Of a stretch of DNA of 10,669 nucleotides, positions 1 through 7,164 are shown piece after piece. Both the position numbers and the translations under genes were made by a program. The stretch spans positions 23,616-34,284 of the forward strand of contig DCBH01000033.1 in assembly GCA_002313415.1 (NCBI GenBank), given 5' to 3'. The stretch comes from Flavobacteriales bacterium UBA1112. Its GTDB lineage: Bacteria; Bacteroidota; Bacteroidia; Flavobacteriales_D; Sanyastnellaceae. A model generated the notes under the pieces. It saw only the letters and a list, made by a program, of their open reading frames with translations, had not been told where the DNA came from and ran no database searches. Numbering within the stretch: position 1 is the first letter of the stretch; the number at the start of each line of letters is the position of its first letter.

Positions 1-1343
1 TCGAAAAACACTTCGGCCAAGGCTCCTCCAAGTTCTGGGTCAGATCCAGTGCCAAATTCGTCCAAAAGCATGAGGCTGTGCTTGTCGGCCACATTCAAAA
101 AGTGCCGCATTCTTCCCAAGCGGTAGCTGTATGTAGAGAGCTGGTTTTCGATGCTTTGGTGGTCTCCAATGTCTGGGAGGATGGCGTTGAAAATTCCAAC
201 CTCGGAGGCATTGTGACAAGGGACGAGCAGCCCGCTTTGAATCATCATTTGAAGCAATCCAACCGTTTTCATGGTAATGCTCTTTCCGCCTGCATTCGGT
301 CCGCTGATGACGAGCATGCGCTTTCTGCTGTTGAGCTCAATGTGTTGGGGCAGCGTCTCCTTTCCCGCGGCTTTGTTGGTCAGTTGGAGGAGGGGATGAA
401 AGGCAGAAAGCAGATGAAGCCCCTGTTTTTTTCGAACTTGTGGTAAGCTGCCTTCCAGCTTTACAGCAAGTCGCGCACGTGTTGCAATCCAGTCAAGCTC
501 AGTCAGGCCTTTTTGATAAGCTTTAATGGCGGGCAGATGGCGTCTGATGTTCCGGGTCAATGAGCGCAGGATGTTGCGAATTTCTTTGCGCTCGTCGTCA
601 CGAAGCATTTCCAATTCGTGATTGAGGGGAATGCAAGCCCCAGGCTCAATGAACGTCACGGAACCTGTGTTGGAGGACCCCAAGGCGGCTCCGCTTATTT
701 GACGTTTGTAGCTACTTATGACAGCCAAAGCTCGACGCTCTTGGACGAAGCCTTCTCTGATGTCAGCGAGGTAGCCGCGCTCTTGAACTGATTTCATGGC
801 ACGGAGAAAGGCGCGATTGATTTTGCGCCTTACTGCAGTCATGTCGCTTCTAATTTGGGATAGCGCAGGTGAGGCGTCGTCTCGGATGTTTCCTTTGACG
901 TCAAACACCGCATCGATGGATTCGATGAGTTCGGTGTTGGGTTCCTGTCCCTTCACAACGGCCTCGAGCCGTGGCCAAGGATCTTCACTCTTGGCGAGCG
1001 CCTCGAGTAGGGCATTCATGACGCGAGAAGCCCGCGAAATGCGTCGGAAACCTGCCTCGTCAAGTACGCTGTCTCGGACGGAGAGCAATTTGATTTCGCG
1101 CCCCAATTCGTCAAATTCCAACAAAGGGAATCCGTGATTGCCTGCGCGAATTCTCTGCATTTCATCGGTTTCTTGCAAACGATGGATGACCCAGAGACGG
1201 TCTTTGCTTGGCACAAGAGTCTCAGCCCGCTTTACACTCGAAGAACACCCCGCCAGTTCGACCAACATCGCCTGAATGACATCAAATTCAAGGTCTTCTG
1301 CGACACCGGCGTCGAAGTGATCAATGGAGACTCCTTGCTTCAT
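1..1343 (-). CDS. mutS2: MutS2 family ATPase (partial, C-terminus outside window)
   Basis: An open frame runs from the ATG at 1343 to the left edge with no stop, giving about 447 residues of the N-terminal part. It reads as MutS2: an N-terminal helical core without the mismatch-recognition domain of MutS, a clamp-region signature around residues 228-245 (TGSVTFIEPG), and a MutS-type ABC ATPase. Walker A is GPNAGGKS (about 348-355), followed by DIGDHQSIENQLSTYS (the family usually has DIGDEQSI, so His replaces Glu) and Walker B LLDEFGTGSDP (about 426-436). The family acts on branched DNA or on stalled/collided ribosomes, usually with a C-terminal Smr nuclease domain. That part would lie beyond position 1 and cannot be judged. 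The ATG overlaps the miaA stop in ATGA, suggesting translational coupling. Start choice is supported by a family-like N-terminus (MKQGVSIDHFDAGVAEDLEF). Family assignment is very secure; the biological role is known only from the family. Confidence 0.95.
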   Translation of the reverse strand, partial: MKQGVSIDHFDAGVAEDLEFDVIQAMLVELAGCSSSVKRAETLVPSKDRLWVIHRLQETDEMQRIRAGNHGFPLLEFDELGREIKLLSVRDSVLDEAGFRRISRASRVMNALLEALAKSEDPWPRLEAVVKGQEPNTELIESIDAVFDVKGNIRDDASPALSQIRSDMTAVRRKINRAFLRAMKSVQERGYLADIREGFVQERRALAVISSYKRQISGAALGSSNTGSVTFIEPGACIPLNHELEMLRDDERKEIRNILRSLTRNIRRHLPAIKAYQKGLTELDWIATRARLAVKLEGSLPQVRKKQGLHLLSAFHPLLQLTNKAAGKETLPQHIELNSRKRMLVISGPNAGGKSITMKTVGLLQMMIQSGLLVPCHNASEVGIFNAILPDIGDHQSIENQLSTYSYRLGRMRHFLNVADKHSLMLLDEFGTGSDPELGGALAEVFF

Positions 1344-2305
1344 TGCAGCAAAGGTTTTCCTTGTAGGTGGCCAAATTTTGTGATTGCATGTTCGACGGCC
1401 TCAGACAACTTTTGTTCCCTGTTGTTGGCCTCGTAGGCAAACCACATGGTGTTTGGGTCTTTCTGAAACCAAGTCATTTGACGCTTGGCAAATTGATAAG
1501 TTCGAGTAATCACGAGTTCCATTGCTCCTTCGATGCCCATGGAGCCATCGAGATGTTGAAACAACTCTTTGTAGCCAAGCGTGTTCAACGCATTCGTGTC
1601 GCGATGAGGGAGAAGGGCACGCGTTTCTTCCAGCCATCCGGCCTTGATCATGGCATGTGCGCGTTTGGCAATTCGCTTGCGGAGTTCCTCGCGATCTGGT
1701 TGAAGTCCGATGGATACAACATGCCACGGGCGTGTTTTGGCCTTGCCAGTGTGGAAGCTGGAAAAAGGTTGGCCTGAGGTGATGCACACTTCCAAGGCCC
1801 GAACCACGCGTTGAGGGTTTGAGGTGTCCATGTTGGCTGCATGTTTGGCATCCAGCTTTTGCAGTTGCGCGACAAGAGATGGCAGTCCACCATCTTGTAC
1901 TTTGGCGTTCAGCTCTTCCCGAAGGTCAGCATCTGAGGGAAGTTCATCCAACCCTTGAAGAGTGGCTTTCACATACATCCCTGAACCGCCAGCAAGGACG
2001 GCAGACCCATAGGTGGAGCACAAATTGGTCAACTGTGGAACCGCAGCTTTTTCAAACGCCCCAGCGCTGTAAAGTTCATTTGTGGAAAGGAAGTCCACGA
2101 AATGGTGTGGGATTGCATGCCGTTCCTCAGCTGTGGGTTGGGCAGTACCAATGGACATGCCACGATAGATTTGACGAGCGTCGGCATTGACGATTTCGGT
2201 ATGGAGTTTTTGGGCAAGGGCGATGGCAACTTCAGTTTTCCCTGACGCAGTGGGACCGACCACTGAGATCACCACACCCGGTTGCAAAGCCTCGCGTTTT
2301 CCCAT
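1340..2305 (-). CDS. miaA: tRNA dimethylallyltransferase MiaA
   Basis: Transfers a dimethylallyl group from DMAPP to N6 of adenosine 37 in tRNAs that read codons starting with U, giving i6A37. The protein is complete at 321 residues, slightly longer than the usual 300-316. Visible motifs are the P-loop GPTASGKT (17-24), NADARQIYRGMSIGTAQPT (40-58; the family usually has ADS where this has ADA, and the Asp is kept), GGSGMY (106-111), NPQRVVRAL (163-171), GYKE (244-247) and TRTYQFAKRQMTWF (267-280). I chose the ATG at 2305. A TTG three bases upstream directly abuts the stop of the preceding gene and would add one residue. The gene starts 3 bp after the pRiA4b-ORF3-like gene and ends in a 4-bp overlap with mutS2, so the three genes probably share one transcript. 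Confidence 0.97.
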   Translation of the reverse strand: MGKREALQPGVVISVVGPTASGKTEVAIALAQKLHTEIVNADARQIYRGMSIGTAQPTAEERHAIPHHFVDFLSTNELYSAGAFEKAAVPQLTNLCSTYGSAVLAGGSGMYVKATLQGLDELPSDADLREELNAKVQDGGLPSLVAQLQKLDAKHAANMDTSNPQRVVRALEVCITSGQPFSSFHTGKAKTRPWHVVSIGLQPDREELRKRIAKRAHAMIKAGWLEETRALLPHRDTNALNTLGYKELFQHLDGSMGIEGAMELVITRTYQFAKRQMTWFQKDPNTMWFAYEANNREQKLSEAVEHAITKFGHLQGKPLLQ

Positions 2306-2308
2306 CAA

Positions 2309-2902
2309 TCAAATCAGGTCGTCCAAATCGTCGATGGACAAATGTTCGCCACCCCCCAAATCGTCATCTTCATCGTCATCGAGGTAGGCGTCGAGCTCAG
2401 GATCACCAGTTCGGTAAGGTTCGTCGTCTTCGGGCTCTCTCGGCAAATCCATGTCTTGCAACAAATCGCCATCCTTGCTGTCGAAAGCTGGAGGCGTCCC
2501 AAACTCGTGACACAGAGAAGGGTAAGCACCTTCCGGATTGGCTTTTTCTAACGCGAGGGGTTCCACATAAAAACACCACATGCGCAGGAAGTCATAAACG
2601 TATATGGCACGGTGGCCGAGCTCAGGGATGAGATGACCTACCGTGGATTGATTCATGGCGTCCCCAGATTGAGATTCTTTTTCAGCCATCGGATCACTCA
2701 TGTCCAACAAAGAAAATTCCTTCCCACGACTCCATGATTCATCGCTTTGGAAGAAAGATGCCAATTCCCCCGCTTCCCAACCAAACGCATCAAGCACTGC
2801 AAAATGCAAATGCATGAGTGGGGCATCTGTCCCAATTTCGATGTCACGGAAAACATCTTCTTCGGTGTCGAGGATGACGCGCAAACGCATGATTTGACTC
2901 AT
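2309..2902 (-). CDS. pRiA4b ORF-3-like protein (IS1096 passenger TnpR-like family)
   Basis: 197 residues from the ATG at 2902. The N-terminal half resembles the PRiA4_ORF3 family: RLRVILDTEEDVFRDIEI (about 6-23), then a helix HLHFAVLDAFGW (31-42), a FFQSDESW stretch (50-57), and later YVYDFLRMWCFYVEPL (101-116). The C-terminus from about residue 150 is very rich in Asp and Glu and ends in an acidic tail of unknown role. Molecular function is not established for the family. Despite its plasmid and IS-derived names, nothing here suggests mobility: it leads a chromosomal-looking operon with miaA 3 bp downstream. A GTG at 2917 would add five residues, but an AGGAGG runs directly into it, so it is less likely. 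The ATG at 2890 (starting MRLRVILD) is another possible start. Its tight linkage to miaA hints at a housekeeping role, which is inference only. Confidence 0.85.
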   Translation of the reverse strand: MSQIMRLRVILDTEEDVFRDIEIGTDAPLMHLHFAVLDAFGWEAGELASFFQSDESWSRGKEFSLLDMSDPMAEKESQSGDAMNQSTVGHLIPELGHRAIYVYDFLRMWCFYVEPLALEKANPEGAYPSLCHEFGTPPAFDSKDGDLLQDMDLPREPEDDEPYRTGDPELDAYLDDDEDDDLGGGEHLSIDDLDDLI

Positions 2903-2916
2903 GAAACGAAGGTACA

Positions 2917-2922
2917 CCTCCT
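2917..2922 (-). promoter_or_regulatory. Shine-Dalgarno-like AGGAGG upstream of the pRiA4b-ORF3-like gene
   Basis: The minus strand reads AGGAGG 14 nt before the ATG at 2902, directly abutting the in-frame GTG at 2917 (they share one base). A spacing of 14 nt is longer than the usual 5-9. Other genes in the window have no recognisable Shine-Dalgarno sequence, which is normal for Bacteroidota. It may be chance or may affect start selection. Confidence 0.35.
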
Positions 2923-2951
2923 GTGGAGTAGTTTTACGCGGGATTCAGCTT

Positions 2952-2959
2952 CAAAAATA
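2952..2959 (-). promoter_or_regulatory. Candidate Bacteroidota -7 box (TATTTTTG) for the pRiA4b-ORF3/miaA/mutS2 operon
   Basis: The minus strand carries TATTTTTG, a full match to the TAnnTTTG -7 consensus. It lies in the 62-bp spacer between divergent genes, about 50 nt upstream of the ATG at 2902. A transcript starting a few bases downstream would have a leader of roughly 45 nt containing the AGGAGG. No clear -33 TTG/TTTG element stands at the usual distance; the nearest candidate is a weak GTTT 23 nt upstream. For the opposite gene a weaker TAGTTTTA lies on the plus strand at 2929-2936. Confidence 0.4.
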
Positions 2960-2964
2960 CACCC

Positions 2965-3498
2965 ATGCTCATTCGGATTTTTAAACTTCTCGTTGCCGCC
3001 GCTTCAGTTGCATACACGATTTTGTTATACACTCAAGGCAGTTGGGGAGCGGCCATCGGGATGACATTGTTGTCCATTGTGATTGTGCTTGCCAACTTGC
3101 GAAGTGTGCGCTTGGTTTTTGCTTTTGCCAACTTGAGGATGCAGCGCATGGAGGATGCGGTCAAATGGTTGAACCGCATTCAGACGTCACAATTGTGGCC
3201 AAATCAGCGCGGTTATTACCACTTCTTGCTCGGCAGCGTGACCATGCAACACAACTTGAATGAAGCTGAGTCACATCTTCGCAAGTCGCTCAGTTTGGGT
3301 TTGAAGCGCGACCACGACAAGGCCGCTGTGAAGTTGAATTTGGCGGTTTGTCTCAGTGCAAAGCAGGACCGGAAAAAGGCCATGGTGATGATTCATGAAG
3401 CCAAACGTCTCGATACAAAGGGGATGTTGAAGAATGACATCAAGCAGGTAGAGGCCATGATTAAGAATCCCCGTGTCGTTCAGCGCGGTCGCCGCTGA
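2965..3498 (+). CDS. Small membrane protein with TPR-like cytoplasmic helices, function unknown
   Basis: 177 residues. Two hydrophobic segments stand at the N-terminus, about 5-23 (IFKLLVAAASVAYTILLYT) and 28-53 (from WGAAIGMTLLSIVIVLANL). A helical region of about 55-165 follows with TPR-like spacing: MQRMEDAVKWLNRI (59-72), YYHFLLGSVTMQHNLNEAES (84-103) and AAVKLNLAVCLSAKQDRKKA (120-139). The tail is basic (RVVQRGRR). I do not recognise a named family; a membrane-anchored TPR-like adaptor is the best description. The ATG at 2965 has no Shine-Dalgarno sequence. The gene is divergent from the miaA operon and ends 1 bp from the stop of the convergent E1 gene, so no room exists for a terminator between them. 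Being real is well supported by length, composition and gene packing; function is not. Confidence 0.8.
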   Translation: MLIRIFKLLVAAASVAYTILLYTQGSWGAAIGMTLLSIVIVLANLRSVRLVFAFANLRMQRMEDAVKWLNRIQTSQLWPNQRGYYHFLLGSVTMQHNLNEAESHLRKSLSLGLKRDHDKAAVKLNLAVCLSAKQDRKKAMVMIHEAKRLDTKGMLKNDIKQVEAMIKNPRVVQRGRR

Positions 3499-3499
3499 A

Positions 3500-5518
3500 C
3501 TAACGAGTGAGCAATGCATCTAGATCACTCTCTAGTCGTGCATTGGCCATGAAGTTCCTCTCTAAATCCTCGGCAAAGGGAAATGGTGTATCCAAGCTGG
3601 CGGTTCTCGCCACTGGGGCGTCGAGATGTTCGAAACAACATTCGTGGATGCGCGAACTGATCTCTGCACCAACACCACCGGTCATCGTATCCTCGTGAAG
3701 AACCAAGGCCTTTCCTGTTTTTTGGACGCTTGTCATCACAAGATCCTCATCCCATGGCAGGAGCGTTCGCAGGTCAATGACTTCCACGTCCCACTCTGGA
3801 TGGGCATCGAGAACTTGTTCTGACCATTGAACTCCCAGACCGTATGTGATGATCGTCGCCTGTTCACCGGAGCGAACGACTCGACCTACACCAAATTCTA
3901 GGAGATAATCCTCTTCAGGTACGGGTCCAGTGAGGCTCCGGTAAAGGTTCTTGTGTTCGAAGAACAGCACTGGATTTGGATCGTCGATTGCCATTCGGAG
4001 CAGACCTTTTGCATCCGCAGGGGTTGAGGGGTAGGCGATTTTGAGACCGGGCACATGAAAAAACCAAGCTTCCGTGCTCTGGCTGTGGAAAGGCCCCGCG
4101 CCCACGCCTCCTCCGGTAGGCATCCGAACCACGACGTCGGCGGATTGCCCCCAACGCCAGTGAATTTTGGCGAGGTTATTTACGATTTGGTTGAAGCCGC
4201 ATGTCACAAAGTCACTGAACTGCATTTCCACCATGGCCTTTTTTCCCGCAATGGACAATCCAAGACCAGCACCAACAATGGCAGACTCACAAAGAGGGGT
4301 GTTGCGCACTCGTTCCTCTCCAAAGGCATCTACAAACCCATCGGTGACTTTAAAAACGCCGCCATATGGGCCGATGTCCTGCCCCATAAGCACGAGCTCA
4401 GGATGTTTCTCCATGCTCACCTTCAACCCCTCTGAAATGGCGTCGATGAATCGAAGAGGGCGGTCACTGCCGGCAGGAGCTTCTTTCAGTCCTTGCGGTG
4501 CGCCAGACGAGAATCGATCCATGATTTCCAACGAGGTTTGCGCTTCGATGTTTGGTTGAGCGGCAGCTTCTTTTAAACCGGTTTCAATTTGGTCTTTGAA
4601 TTTGGTCCTCAGGGCATCCTCTTTGGCGTTATCGAGCACGCCTGTGGACATCAAATGCTCCTTCAATCGCTCGATGGGGTCGACTTGACTCCAGGTGTCA
4701 ATAAGGCCTTCAGGATAGTACTTTGTGCCCGAGGCTTCTTCATGACCTCGTATTCTGAAAGTCTTGAATTCTAGTATGATAGGCCTAGGTCTTTCGCGTA
4801 AAGATTCAACACATGACTTGACTTTGTGGTAAACGTCGAACAAGTCATTTCCATCGACCTGAATGGCATCCTCCTCAGGGATGCCATATCCGATGGCTTT
4901 GTCTGTAAAATGCGCGCATCGAAACTGTTGCTCGCTTGGTGTAGAGAGGCCCCAAGCGTTGTTTTCAATGCCAACAATCACAGGGAGCTGCCACACCGCC
5001 GCCACATTGACGGCTTCGTGAAAATCTCCCTCAGATGCTCCGCCATCCCCTGTAAAAACAAAGGAGCAACCTCCGTTTTGATCGAGTTTTTCTGACAATG
5101 CGACCCCATCAGCCAGACCCATTTGAGGTCCCAAGTGACTTATCATTCCCACAATCTTGTGCTCCGGGCTTCCAAAATGGAAGCTTCGATCACGTCCTTT
5201 GGTGAATCCGTGATTTTTGCCTTGAAATTGCGAGAATAGACGGTCCAGAGGAACGTTTCTCGTCGTGAATACACCCAAGTTTCGGTGCATTGGGAAGATG
5301 AACTTGTCATCTGGCATGGCTGCGGCAACGCCCACTGAAATGGCCTCTTGACCCATGCCACTGAACCACTTGCTTATTTTTCCTTGACGCAGTTGGGACA
5401 TCATCTTTTCCTCAACCATGCGCGGCAGGAGCAATTTTCCGTACAAATCGAGTTGCTCTTCTGAAGTGAGGTTCTCGGCTGTAAACCGCAGGGGATTGTG
5501 AGGGAAGTTATCCGTCAT
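3500..5518 (-). CDS. Fused alpha/beta E1 component of a 2-oxoacid dehydrogenase complex (branched-chain/2-oxoisovalerate type)
   Basis: 672 residues from the ATG at 5518. The thiamine-diphosphate E1 decarboxylates a 2-oxoacid and passes the acyl group to lipoyl-E2. The N-terminal half is an E1-alpha domain with the ThDP/Mg motif, from GDGGASEGDFHEA (157-169) to the closing ENN (185-187). A linker of about 300-350 leads into an E1-beta domain from about 354 (PLRFIDAISEGL), with GQDIGPYGGVFKVT (379-392), GPFHSQSTEAWF (475-486) and a transketolase C-terminal domain ending near 660 (LPWDEDLV, HEDTMTGGVGAE). The usual enzyme is an alpha2beta2 tetramer from two genes; single-chain fusions are familiar in Bacteroidota. 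Substrate cannot be fixed from sequence here: branched-chain 2-oxoacids are likeliest, pyruvate possible. No E2 or E3 gene is adjacent. A longer reading from 5560 would add 14 residues overlapping the divergent leader and is less likely. It converges 1 bp from the 2965-3498 gene. Confidence 0.93.
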   Translation of the reverse strand: MTDNFPHNPLRFTAENLTSEEQLDLYGKLLLPRMVEEKMMSQLRQGKISKWFSGMGQEAISVGVAAAMPDDKFIFPMHRNLGVFTTRNVPLDRLFSQFQGKNHGFTKGRDRSFHFGSPEHKIVGMISHLGPQMGLADGVALSEKLDQNGGCSFVFTGDGGASEGDFHEAVNVAAVWQLPVIVGIENNAWGLSTPSEQQFRCAHFTDKAIGYGIPEEDAIQVDGNDLFDVYHKVKSCVESLRERPRPIILEFKTFRIRGHEEASGTKYYPEGLIDTWSQVDPIERLKEHLMSTGVLDNAKEDALRTKFKDQIETGLKEAAAQPNIEAQTSLEIMDRFSSGAPQGLKEAPAGSDRPLRFIDAISEGLKVSMEKHPELVLMGQDIGPYGGVFKVTDGFVDAFGEERVRNTPLCESAIVGAGLGLSIAGKKAMVEMQFSDFVTCGFNQIVNNLAKIHWRWGQSADVVVRMPTGGGVGAGPFHSQSTEAWFFHVPGLKIAYPSTPADAKGLLRMAIDDPNPVLFFEHKNLYRSLTGPVPEEDYLLEFGVGRVVRSGEQATIITYGLGVQWSEQVLDAHPEWDVEVIDLRTLLPWDEDLVMTSVQKTGKALVLHEDTMTGGVGAEISSRIHECCFEHLDAPVARTASLDTPFPFAEDLERNFMANARLESDLDALLTR

Positions 5519-5523
5519 GACCC

Positions 5524-5550
5524 CGAAGGTATGTGGAGTCGGTACCTTCG
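5524..5550. promoter_or_regulatory. 8-bp inverted repeat in the divergent E1 / FAD-dehydrogenase spacer (possible operator or promoter pair)
   Basis: The arms are CGAAGGTA (5524-5531) and TACCTTCG (5543-5550), a perfect 8-bp dyad around an 11-nt centre. It lies inside the 42-bp gap between two divergent start codons. Each arm, read toward its gene, gives TACCTTCG, one mismatch from the -7 box TAnnTTTG. The dyad could be an operator shared by both genes or two overlapping promoter elements. The arms lie only 5 and 10 nt from the start codons, so as -7 boxes they would give almost leaderless transcripts. Confidence 0.35.
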
Positions 5551-5560
5551 CACACAACAC

Positions 5561-7156
5561 ATGGACGCATCTTCTTCACAAATCCAAGTTCGGGTTTTGC
5601 CCGAAGAGGTTGACAAGCCAAACGTTTTGCGTTTGGCCGTGGCCCGTCAATTGAGAAAAGAACGTCGGCCGCCGCTGGACCCCAATGTCGAATTGCACGT
5701 GTTGAGACAGAGTTGGGATGCGCGGAAGCGCCCTGTTCGACTGCAGTTGTTGATTGGATGGAACGACGGGGCTTCAAAAGCCCAAGTGCAACCTTGGGTT
5801 TGGCCCAAAGTAAGCGCCAATGCAAAAGAGGTTGTCGTGGTTGGAGCAGGCCCTGCGGGGTTGTATGCTGCACTGGAATGTTTGAGGCATGGCGTGCGGC
5901 CCCTTGTTCTGGAACGCGGAAAAGATGTTCGCGCGAGGCGACGTGATTTGGCCAAGCTCAATCGAGAGCACGTGGTCAATCCTGAGTCAAATTATTGCTT
6001 CGGTGAGGGTGGTGCAGGGACATACAGTGATGGGAAACTGTACACGAGAAGTAAGAAGCGCGGGGACATTCGCGAGGCGCTGGAATGGATGGTTGTACAT
6101 GGTGCAGACCCCCACATTTTGGTGGAAGCACACCCGCACATCGGTACGAATCGCTTGCCCGGAGTGGTCACTGCCATGCGCGAAACCATCAAAGCTGCAG
6201 GAGGCGAGGTGAGATTCAATCACAAGGTTGTCGATGTGCTTGAGGAGAACGGAACTTGCACTGGTGTTGAAGTTGTGTGTCTGGAAAACGATACTCGATC
6301 GGTTGTTAGGGGAGAGGCTGTTATTCTGGCCACAGGTCACAGTGCCCGAGACATGTTTGAATTGATTCATGACAAGGGGCTGGCCATCGAAGCCAAACCC
6401 TTTGCCATGGGCGTGCGCGTAGAACATTCCCAGAATTGGGTCAATGAGGTTCAGTACCACGGGGAAATCGTGGAGGATCGATTGCCTCCTGCGAGTTACA
6501 GCTTGGTGTGTCAGGTTGAGGGTCGAGGGGTACACAGTTTTTGCATGTGTCCTGGAGGAGTTATGGCCCCATGCGCTACCAGTCCGGGGGAAATTGTGAC
6601 CAATGGGTGGTCGCCTTCCAAGCGCAACAATCCACATGCAAATTCTGGGATGGTGGTTCAGGTTGGACCCTCAGATTGGGAGCCCTTGGGTTTCCACGGG
6701 CCTTTAGGCGGACTGCGCTTTCAAGAAAGTGTAGAGCAGGCCTGCTGGAAGGTTGCGGGACAGACCCAAGCTGCGCCAGGACAGAGATTGGTTGATTTTG
6801 TGGCTGGAATGCCTTCAATTGATTTGCCTGCGACATCGTATTTGCCAGGCGTCGTGGCCTCTCGTTTGGATCAGGTGCTCCCCGATGTGGTGGTCAAATG
6901 CCTTCAACAGGGGTTCAAAACCTTCGACCAGAAGATGAAGGGTTTTCTTCATCCTGAAGCAGTGGTTGTGGGACCTGAGTCTCGCACCAGCAGTCCCGTT
7001 CGAATCCCACGAGACCCAGATACTTTGCAGCATCCAGGTCTCCGGAAATTTGTTCCAACTGGCGAAGGAGGGGGATACGCGGGTGGCATTCTTTCCGCCG
7101 CCATGGATGGCCGCAAAGCGGCGATGGCTGTGTTGGACTTGCTTGACTCAGTCTGA
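5561..7156 (+). CDS. FAD-dependent dehydrogenase of the COG2509 type, substrate unknown
   Basis: 531 residues from the ATG at 5561. A short N-terminal domain (about 1-85, IQVRVLPEE...) precedes a Rossmann FAD-binding fold: VVVVGAGPAGLY (about 91-102) with the ribose-binding acid in LVLERGKDVR (115-124). Family features follow: NYCFGEGGAGTYSDGKLYTR (145-164), ATGHSARDMFE, the cysteine motif SFCMCPGG (326-333), TNGWSPSKRNNPHANSG, and a C-terminal FAD loop PTGEGGGYAGGILSAAMDG (about 499-517). These match the uncharacterised FAD-dependent dehydrogenase family COG2509; the reaction is not known. In-frame ATGs at 5498 and 5531 would extend the protein, but the first overlaps the divergent E1 coding region and both add residues unlike the family's short N-terminus. 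It converges with the outer-membrane protein gene 8 bp away, with no visible terminator. Confidence 0.92.
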   Translation: MDASSSQIQVRVLPEEVDKPNVLRLAVARQLRKERRPPLDPNVELHVLRQSWDARKRPVRLQLLIGWNDGASKAQVQPWVWPKVSANAKEVVVVGAGPAGLYAALECLRHGVRPLVLERGKDVRARRRDLAKLNREHVVNPESNYCFGEGGAGTYSDGKLYTRSKKRGDIREALEWMVVHGADPHILVEAHPHIGTNRLPGVVTAMRETIKAAGGEVRFNHKVVDVLEENGTCTGVEVVCLENDTRSVVRGEAVILATGHSARDMFELIHDKGLAIEAKPFAMGVRVEHSQNWVNEVQYHGEIVEDRLPPASYSLVCQVEGRGVHSFCMCPGGVMAPCATSPGEIVTNGWSPSKRNNPHANSGMVVQVGPSDWEPLGFHGPLGGLRFQESVEQACWKVAGQTQAAPGQRLVDFVAGMPSIDLPATSYLPGVVASRLDQVLPDVVVKCLQQGFKTFDQKMKGFLHPEAVVVGPESRTSSPVRIPRDPDTLQHPGLRKFVPTGEGGGYAGGILSAAMDGRKAAMAVLDLLDSV

Positions 7157-7164
7157 ATTTGACT

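Noticed and set aside
78..446. A plus-strand open frame near the left edge
   Set aside because: It is antisense to the MutS2 ATPase core, whose Walker A and Walker B lie in exactly this stretch.
2309..2902. Treating the IS1096 passenger-like gene as part of a mobile element
   Set aside because: No transposase, terminal inverted repeats or target duplication is visible, and the gene sits in a compact operon with miaA.
5524..5550. Reading the inverted repeat as an intrinsic terminator
   Set aside because: It lies between two divergent starts, has an 11-nt centre and no T-run on either side.
5987..6637. A 216-residue minus-strand open frame inside the FAD-dehydrogenase gene
   Set aside because: It lies wholly antisense to a gene with clear family motifs and has no recognisable domain; it is a shadow frame.
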